A stretch of 11,157 bases of DNA. It comes from Bdellovibrio sp. (lineage in GTDB: Bacteria > Bdellovibrionota > Bdellovibrionia > Bdellovibrionales > Bdellovibrionaceae). Made by a program: the position numbers and the translations under genes. The stretch covers positions 1 through 11,157 of the forward strand of contig PSRN01000079.1 of the NCBI GenBank assembly GCA_003176075.1. Reading direction: 5' to 3'. Shown here piece after piece: positions 6,420-11,157 of the stretch. Position 1 is the first letter of the stretch. Every line of letters begins with the position of its first letter. The notes below the pieces were generated by a model. The model did no database searches, was not told the DNA's origin, and saw nothing but the letters and a program-made list of their open reading frames with translations.

Positions 6420-8066
6420 ATGAAGGGTCAATTACATCTTAGGGCTAGGATGTTGATTTGTATGTTGGGTCTTTCGGCCTGCGCGAAATATGATTTTACG
6501 CCGGCCGATACAACACCAACGAATCCCGGGAACTTAAGCACGCCACCGGGTTCCGGCGGTGGTGCCGGTGCCGGCGGATCGGGTCCCCCGGGCGGGGGTG
6601 TCCCCAGCGGGGGTGGCCCCAGCGGAGGTGGCACGGTCACCATCCCTCCTTCGAATATGAAGCTCATCAGCTCGACAAATATGCCGATGTCGACGACGCA
6701 AGCGAGCTTTCAGCAGAGCGCATATGGACAAAACGCGACGACCATCAGCTTTCAAGTTGTCGACGGAACCGGCGACTCAATCAACAATTTGGGTTCCGGT
6801 CAACTGACCGTCACTGAAAACGGCGTGCCTGTGAGCGGTTACAAGTTGGTGACGGACAACCAAGAAGTCAAGCAAACGGCCGACATTGTCTTTATCCTGG
6901 ACGTAACGTGCTCGATGACTTCATCATTGGCGTCGGCGAAAACGGCGGTCACCAATTTCGTCTCGACAAGTCGGGCCAACGGTTACCACTCGCGGATGTG
7001 CCTTGTGACTTTCGGAGATTTTACGGTTCAGCACTGCGCGCGATTCTATGATAACGATCCTGCAAATCCGGCGACCCTCACGGAAGTGCAAGACTTCGTC
7101 AATCAAGTGGCGCAGCTCAAGTCTTTCTGTGGAGCCCAGGACCCCGGTGGACCAACGATTGACGAAAATCCAATGGGTGCCATCATCGAGGCGGGCACCG
7201 CGGCTTTTGCCCCTGGTTCGCAGCGTTTCGGCCTTGTGATGACGGATGCGCCTTTCCTCTATGCGCCCGGCAACAACAACGGCTTGGTACCTGCTCCCAC
7301 TTATTCGTCGGTTCTCGCCTCGCTTCAACAATCGCAAATGAACATCTTCTTGGCGGCCCCCGCGATTCCTGGTTACAGCAGCCCTTTTCAGGGAATGCCC
7401 AGCGTGGTCACGGCGTCGAACGGAGAATTCTTTCTTTACTCCGATCTGATCGCCGGGAAAACCACGTTCTCGACCATCTTGAATCACGTCATCGATCGAG
7501 TGCGAACGACATACACCGTTCAATATATCGCCGATCAGGTGCCAGGGCTCGACGGGTCCTTGCCGATTGACCAGCGGCATATCCAGGTCTCGCTGAACGG
7601 CGTCCCCGCGACGGTCACGGTGACCGGCACGACATCGAGCCTGCCGCAAGGCCATCTGCAATACCAGTCCAGCTTTGCCTTGGCCAGCAAGTCTGTCGAT
7701 GGTTCCTCGGTTCACGTGAAAGTGAATGGTCAGGATGTGACTTCAGGGTTTGCCATCAAGAGTGGACAGTTGGTGTTCGACCATGCTCCGGCGGATGGCG
7801 CCACGATTTCAGTGTCCTATGAGTACCAGCTGATCAAGGATGCATTGAGCGTAACGCCCATCACATTGGATGGCTCGCTGGATCCAGGTTTGCTGGTTGT
7901 CGACCTCAATGGCATCAAAGCTGACTTAAAGACGGACGTGAGCTTCACCAAGAACCTGCAAGGTCAGTGGGTGTTGAGCCCGACCGATACCGCTCTGGCG
8001 GAAACCGACCCCTTCGGCATTCGCAAAGGGGGCAACTTGCTGGTGGAGGTTTATCAGGTCAACTGA
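6420..8066 (+). CDS. VWA-domain lipoprotein, probably on the cell envelope surface
   Basis: A 548-residue envelope protein. The ATG at 6420 has GAGGGAG 9 bases upstream. Residues 1-20 form a short signal peptide ending in the lipobox Leu-Ser-Ala-Cys21; the next residues are Ala-Lys, so inner-membrane retention by Asp+2 is not expected. Residues ~32-77 are a Gly/Pro/Ser-rich flexible linker. A von Willebrand A domain spans ~153-365. Its metal-binding MIDAS is ILDVTCSMTSS (Asp161, Thr163, Ser165) with a later Asp276 in VMTDAP. It is Cys-bearing (164, 194, 206, 237), so disulfides are possible. Residues ~385-548 look like one or two beta-sandwich repeats with Thr/Val/Gly-rich strands. VWA domains typically bind proteins or matrix in a metal-dependent way, so adhesion or envelope-complex assembly is plausible. 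The ligand is unknown, and I do not recognise a named family. Confidence 0.85.
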   Translation: MKGQLHLRARMLICMLGLSACAKYDFTPADTTPTNPGNLSTPPGSGGGAGAGGSGPPGGGVPSGGGPSGGGTVTIPPSNMKLISSTNMPMSTTQASFQQSAYGQNATTISFQVVDGTGDSINNLGSGQLTVTENGVPVSGYKLVTDNQEVKQTADIVFILDVTCSMTSSLASAKTAVTNFVSTSRANGYHSRMCLVTFGDFTVQHCARFYDNDPANPATLTEVQDFVNQVAQLKSFCGAQDPGGPTIDENPMGAIIEAGTAAFAPGSQRFGLVMTDAPFLYAPGNNNGLVPAPTYSSVLASLQQSQMNIFLAAPAIPGYSSPFQGMPSVVTASNGEFFLYSDLIAGKTTFSTILNHVIDRVRTTYTVQYIADQVPGLDGSLPIDQRHIQVSLNGVPATVTVTGTTSSLPQGHLQYQSSFALASKSVDGSSVHVKVNGQDVTSGFAIKSGQLVFDHAPADGATISVSYEYQLIKDALSVTPITLDGSLDPGLLVVDLNGIKADLKTDVSFTKNLQGQWVLSPTDTALAETDPFGIRKGGNLLVEVYQVN

Positions 8067-8133
8067 GGGCGCGTCTAAATGGTGAGAGATGGTGAGAGCG
8101 CGCCCAGGTGGCGGGTGCGCGCCTAAGTGGCGC
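8067..8133 (+). repeat. Repeat and hairpin cluster after the VWA gene
   Basis: Directly after the stop, GGGCGCG (8067-8073) and CGCGCCC (8099-8105) can pair around a loop that consists largely of a perfect tandem repeat, ATGGTGAGAG (8079-8088 and 8089-8098). A second hairpin follows: GCGCC (8119-8123), loop TAAGT, GGCGC (8129-8133). There is no T tract, so these are not classic intrinsic terminators. They may stabilise the mRNA end or be a dispersed repeat. Confidence 0.65.
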
Positions 8134-8240
8134 ATCTATCATAAGAACCGGCCATAACAACCGGCGCTGCATGTGAAACAGGCGCCGCCGAGGTCTGAAA
8201 GTTCTCCCCTGAAACACTGACCAAGTCGGTGCTTATTTGC

Positions 8241-8269
8241 TTGAAACAAATCCCAGCAGCTTTCATAAT
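8241..8269 (+). promoter_or_regulatory. Sigma70-type promoter of ilvE
   Basis: TTGAAA (8241-8246) is separated by exactly 17 bases from CATAAT (8264-8269). Initiation would fall near 8276, giving a very short leader of about 15 bases that just includes the AGGAG Shine-Dalgarno (8281-8285). There is therefore no room for an attenuator or riboswitch after the promoter. Confidence 0.65.
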
Positions 8270-8290
8270 CGGCGCCAATTAGGAGATCAC

Positions 8291-9313
8291 ATGCCCCAGC
8301 TGCCGCCCGCTCACGAATTAGGGTTTGGAAAATATTTCGCCGATCAAATTTTCATGGCTCGCTACACTCGCCAAGGGGGCTGGGTGTCGGAGGGAGTGCT
8401 CCCCTACCAGGCGCTGAAGCTCGATCCGGCGGCCTGTGTTTTACATTACGGGCAAGCCCTCTTTGAGGGACTCAAAGCGTTTCGTCAAAAAGATGGTGGA
8501 TTTGCGATCTTTCGCCCGGAGTTCAACTGGAAGCGGATGTGCGATGGGGCTGATCGCTTGTGCATGGAGGCGCCGCCGCGTGAGCTGTGGATGACGGGGC
8601 TCGTTGATTTGATCAATCGCTGCGTGAAATGGTTTCCCGAAGAAAGAGGGACGGCCATTTACATTCGGCCCACGCTGATTGGCACGGAAGCCTTTCTGGG
8701 TGTCCGCCCCTCCAACGAGTTTCTTTTCTTCGTTATCCTTTCGCCGGTGGGGAACTATTACTCCGAGGATTCAGGGGGCGTCAAAATTTGGGTGGAGAAG
8801 GAGTATTTGCGGGCGGCTCCGGGCGGACTGGGTGCCACCAAGGCCGCCGCCAATTACGCGGGAAGCTTGAAGGCCGCGCAACGGGCTAAGAAAAAGGGCT
8901 ACGCGCAGGTCCTCTGGTTGGATCACTCGCGCACCGCCATTGAAGAAGTGGGAACGATGAATGTTTTCTTTCGTTGCAAGAACGAAGTCGTCACGCCGGA
9001 GTTGGATGGAAGCATTTTGGAAGGGGGCACCCGGGCGGCCGTCATTGAGCTCTTGCGAGAGGCGGGCCATCGCGTGACGGAGCGAAAACTTCTTATTCGA
9101 GAAGTGATTGAAGCGCAGCAGAAGGGCGAGCTTCTCGAAGCTTTTGGAACCGGGACCGCGGCGGTCATCACTTCCATCGCTGAACTGGCATCGGATGATT
9201 TCAAGATCCAACTGCCGAGAGAACGGAAGGTGACCTTTCAGTTGTTCGACCAGCTTTCGGCGATTCAGCGGGGGGAAGTGCGGGATTCGCGCGGCTGGAT
9301 GGTTCGCATTTAA
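8291..9313 (+). CDS. ilvE: Branched-chain amino-acid aminotransferase (class IV, PLP)
   Basis: IlvE transfers amino groups between glutamate and the 2-oxo acids of leucine, isoleucine and valine, the last step of their synthesis and first of their breakdown, in the cytoplasm. The ATG at 8291 is chosen because AGGAG lies 5 bases upstream and the promoter ends only 21 bases upstream; an in-frame extension to 8237 would lie inside the -35/-10 region. The product has 340 residues, the size of the longer BCAT group related to eukaryotic BCATs. Signatures are LHYGQALFEGLKAFR near 51, IRPTLIGTE near 126, the PLP-binding lysine Lys184 in GGLGATKAAANYAGS, then LDHSRTAIEEVGTMNVFF and EAFGTGTAAV near 283, the phosphate-binding end of the site. 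All key parts are present. It is convergent with the ATPase gene, 48 bases away, with no clear terminator between. Confidence 0.95.
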   Translation: MPQLPPAHELGFGKYFADQIFMARYTRQGGWVSEGVLPYQALKLDPAACVLHYGQALFEGLKAFRQKDGGFAIFRPEFNWKRMCDGADRLCMEAPPRELWMTGLVDLINRCVKWFPEERGTAIYIRPTLIGTEAFLGVRPSNEFLFFVILSPVGNYYSEDSGGVKIWVEKEYLRAAPGGLGATKAAANYAGSLKAAQRAKKKGYAQVLWLDHSRTAIEEVGTMNVFFRCKNEVVTPELDGSILEGGTRAAVIELLREAGHRVTERKLLIREVIEAQQKGELLEAFGTGTAAVITSIAELASDDFKIQLPRERKVTFQLFDQLSAIQRGEVRDSRGWMVRI

Positions 9314-9361
9314 GTCCGCTCTAAGGACTGAACTAAGACCATATCTCATAAGGAAGGCGGC

Positions 9362-10597
9362 CTAAAAGAACTCGCCTTCAGAGAGCTTCATCATAAAATC
9401 CTGAACTGGGAAGATTTCCACCTTTTCGTGGTGCAGCCTGGTCGCTCCAGTATAAACCCCAATGGCACGTTTCACTTTCCTTTCCGATCGCTCGAGAAAT
9501 TCGTTCAGGGATTTGCTCCATCGCCGATCCCATTGTCGAGCGAGCTTCACTTCGATGGCCAGCAGAGACTGAGGTCGGGATAAAGTTTTTTTTTCAATCT
9601 CAACCAGAAAATCAACCTCAATGCCATTTGCCACTTTGTAGTAGTAGAAATTCTTCCCACGTTGGCGATAGCTATTATAGGACCTCAGCTCATGAAGGAT
9701 TTGCGTTTCAAGTGCAAATCCTTTCCAAACGGAATCGACCTCCTCAAAGATCAGGCCGGCGCAGGCCCTCGCTACACCGCTATCGAAGAAATAGAATTTA
9801 GGGTGGCGGACCTCCTTACTCTGAAAACCCAGATGAAGAGGCTCCAATCGCGAGCCAATCAAGGTGTCCTCAAGAATTTCAAAGTACGAGTCGACGGTGG
9901 TACGCCGGAGATGAGCTTCGCGTGCAATGGATTCAACGTTCAGAACCTGCGCGTTGTACAGTCCCGCAATCCGTAGAAATCGCGCAAATGGATCCAGCTT
10001 TCGGATGAGGCCTTCTTCGGTCAGTTCTTGCCGAAGATAAGTTTCGACGTAGGTCGAAAGCGTTTCTTTCCGGTGTTCTTCGTCACTCACGACACCAGGA
10101 AGACCACCCCAATCCAGGTATTCGATCAACGCAAATTCGGTATCTTTGGCACCTCCGCTATCACCCATGGCGGCTTCTTCCCCCCCGCTGATCTGGTTCT
10201 TCATTTCTGCCCAAGTCAGGGGAAATAGAAAGACTTGAAGAGCTCGACCGGCAAGAAGATTTGCACCTCCCCGCTTAAGCTTCCGCGCGCTTGAACCAGT
10301 GATCGCAAAATGAAGTTTTCGGTCCTCATAAATCGAATGGATTTCATTCAAGAGGGCAGGAATCCTTTGCACCTCATCGACAATGATCCAATCTCCGGCT
10401 TTCAAGCCGTTCGTCCAATCTTGGAGAAGTGAGGGGTTTTGCAAGAGCGGAAGATACTGTTTAGAACGAAGAAGACTGATATCGAGTTTTGCCTTGACCT
10501 TCATCTTAAGCAAGGTGCTTTTGCCCGTACCCCGCGGACCGAGCAGCAAGAAACTCTTTTTTGGCAGGTTCAATGATCTGGCAATTTCTGATGACAT
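9362..10597 (-). CDS. AAA ATPase with DUF4143 C-terminal domain
   Basis: A 411-residue member of the AAA_14/DUF4143 group, widespread, often multi-copy, and without an established function. Walker A is GPRGTGKST (20-28, Lys26) and Walker B WIIVDEVQRIP (Asp74, Glu75), followed by the family-typical ITGSSARKLKRGGANLLAGRA (starting at 99, first 20 residues plus Ala). The middle has LDWGGLPGV near 161 and a winged-helix-like stretch near 220-245. The C-terminus has FALETQILHEL, GIEVDFLVE and LLAIEVK, an E...D...ExK pattern (Glu297, Asp329, Glu349, Lys351) like a PD-(D/E)xK nuclease fold. The minus-strand start ATG 10597 has no SD. Base composition is lower in GC than the neighbours: I counted 40% and 52% in two 60-base lines here, against 65% in one line of ilvE. 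It may be acquired. Partner or substrate is unknown. Confidence 0.9.
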   Translation of the reverse strand: MSSEIARSLNLPKKSFLLLGPRGTGKSTLLKMKVKAKLDISLLRSKQYLPLLQNPSLLQDWTNGLKAGDWIIVDEVQRIPALLNEIHSIYEDRKLHFAITGSSARKLKRGGANLLAGRALQVFLFPLTWAEMKNQISGGEEAAMGDSGGAKDTEFALIEYLDWGGLPGVVSDEEHRKETLSTYVETYLRQELTEEGLIRKLDPFARFLRIAGLYNAQVLNVESIAREAHLRRTTVDSYFEILEDTLIGSRLEPLHLGFQSKEVRHPKFYFFDSGVARACAGLIFEEVDSVWKGFALETQILHELRSYNSYRQRGKNFYYYKVANGIEVDFLVEIEKKTLSRPQSLLAIEVKLARQWDRRWSKSLNEFLERSERKVKRAIGVYTGATRLHHEKVEIFPVQDFMMKLSEGEFF

Positions 10598-10951
10598 ATT
10601 ATAGAAATAGTAGCAAATTCTACATTGTACAGGTAATTTTTGAAATTCCGATAAAAACGAAATTTATTCGTGAAAGCAGAGAGCGAAGATTGTCCCGCCG
10701 CCGGCATTCCAGCGATGATTTCGCGACAGCAACTAAAAGGCTATTCGCGGGCCCAAAAGAGTCTCTTTTTGAAACATCCTGTCTAATCTTCATAACTATC
10801 TGAAGATACATATCAATCTTAAAAAGCGCTGGGCTCTCTGTTCAAATGTCTCACATTGAGTTAGTGCGAGCGGTCCTTTAAGTGGATCTGGGGTGGGCCT
10901 TGCTTTTGAAATTGAAGAGATCGGACGGAACCCTTTTTTTGGAGGAGTGCC
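10598..10951. other. 354-base AT-rich gap between the ATPase gene and the right-edge secreted protein gene
   Basis: No convincing gene is present. On the minus strand TATAAT (10603-10598) lies directly against the ATPase start codon. A 7+1+7 palindrome, AAAAGAG-T-CTCTTTT, sits at 10755-10769. A weak plus-strand promoter-like pair (TTGAGT 10856-10861, TAAGTG 10879-10884, spacer 17) precedes the next gene. The stretch just upstream of the ATPase gene is markedly AT-rich. Confidence 0.55.
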
Positions 10952-11157
10952 ATGAAACAAACATTTGTCCTCTTTGCGGCGACTATTGCGTCACCGATGG
11001 TGGCCATTCCGATTCTGGTGGCGGCGGCTGACAGTGCGCCAGCCGTGACGGAGTCACAGCCTTCTCAGGTCACTGTACCAGCGGCCGCTGAAACACAGGC
11101 TGCTGTTCGAACTGGCCCAAACAGTCCGGCTTCCGACGTCGCAACACCTCCTGCTCC
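10952..11157 (+). CDS. Secreted Ala/Pro-rich protein (partial, 3' end off the right edge)
   Basis: The ATG at 10952 has GGAGGAG at 10941-10947 just upstream, a strong SD with short spacing. Sixty-eight codons remain open to the window end. The first ~26 residues form a Sec signal peptide (MKQTFVLFAATIASPMVAIP, then a hydrophobic stretch ending Val-Ala-Ala-Ala before Asp27). The visible mature part is low-complexity and rich in Ala, Pro, Ser, Thr and Gln, like a linker that might lead to a folded domain further on. Its composition recalls the Ala/Pro half of the 75-residue secreted protein at 5104, but there is no clear homology. Function cannot be told from this fragment. Confidence 0.8.
   Translation, partial: MKQTFVLFAATIASPMVAIPILVAAADSAPAVTESQPSQVTVPAAAETQAAVRTGPNSPASDVATPPA

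Noticed and set aside
6924..7715. Minus-strand frame of 263 codons inside the VWA gene
   Set aside because: Arg-rich, no motif or signal, fully opposite a well-supported gene. A shadow frame.
8771..9349. Minus-strand frame of 192 codons opposite ilvE
   Set aside because: Antisense to the PLP site and the rest of ilvE. No protein-like features.

Overview
The window reads as a stretch of chromosome from a Gram-negative bacterium of fairly high GC content. It encodes a lipoprotein with a lipobox, a small predicted outer-membrane barrel and several Sec-type secreted proteins. Shine-Dalgarno sites are strong (AAAGGAGGTGA, AAAAGGAGGA, GGAGGAG) and GTG starts are used. The mix of a VWA lipoprotein, small Ala/Pro-rich exported proteins and a selD-mnmH pair would suit a Bdellovibrionota or other deltaproteobacterial-type lineage. 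That placement is an impression, not something the sequence proves.

Layout. Positions 1-2167 (minus strand) hold a two-gene selenium operon: selD (selenophosphate synthetase) followed after 5 bases by mnmH/selU (tRNA 2-selenouridine synthase), which runs off the left edge close to its natural end. Positions 2277-5331 (plus strand) look like one transcription unit: a secreted protein of unknown function with an odd repeat-bearing N-terminus, an OmpR-type response regulator, a membrane histidine kinase that overlaps it by 23 bases, and a 75-residue secreted Lys-rich protein. The unit ends in a cluster of three hairpins, the last with a ten-T tract (5328-5424). Converging on it is a minus-strand gene for a small predicted outer-membrane beta-barrel (5453-6016). 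A 403-base gene-free region with repeats and a long hairpin (6017-6419) precedes a 548-residue lipoprotein with a von Willebrand A domain (6420-8066). After a repeat- and hairpin-rich gap come ilvE (branched-chain aminotransferase, 8291-9313) with a clear sigma70-type promoter and, convergent to it, an AAA ATPase/DUF4143 gene (9362-10597) that is visibly more AT-rich and may be horizontally acquired. The right edge carries the start of another secreted Ala/Pro-rich protein (10952 onwards).

How the genes work together. SelD makes selenophosphate and MnmH uses it to convert 2-thiouridine to 2-selenouridine in the wobble position of certain tRNAs, so the first two genes form a complete donor-acceptor pair. 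The two-component system sits between two small exported proteins, which suggests an envelope-sensing cassette whose signal is unknown. The beta-barrel, the VWA lipoprotein and the right-edge protein add to an envelope-rich neighbourhood but have no proven link to it. IlvE is ordinary amino-acid metabolism. No CRISPR array, rRNA, tRNA, transposase or phage gene was seen.
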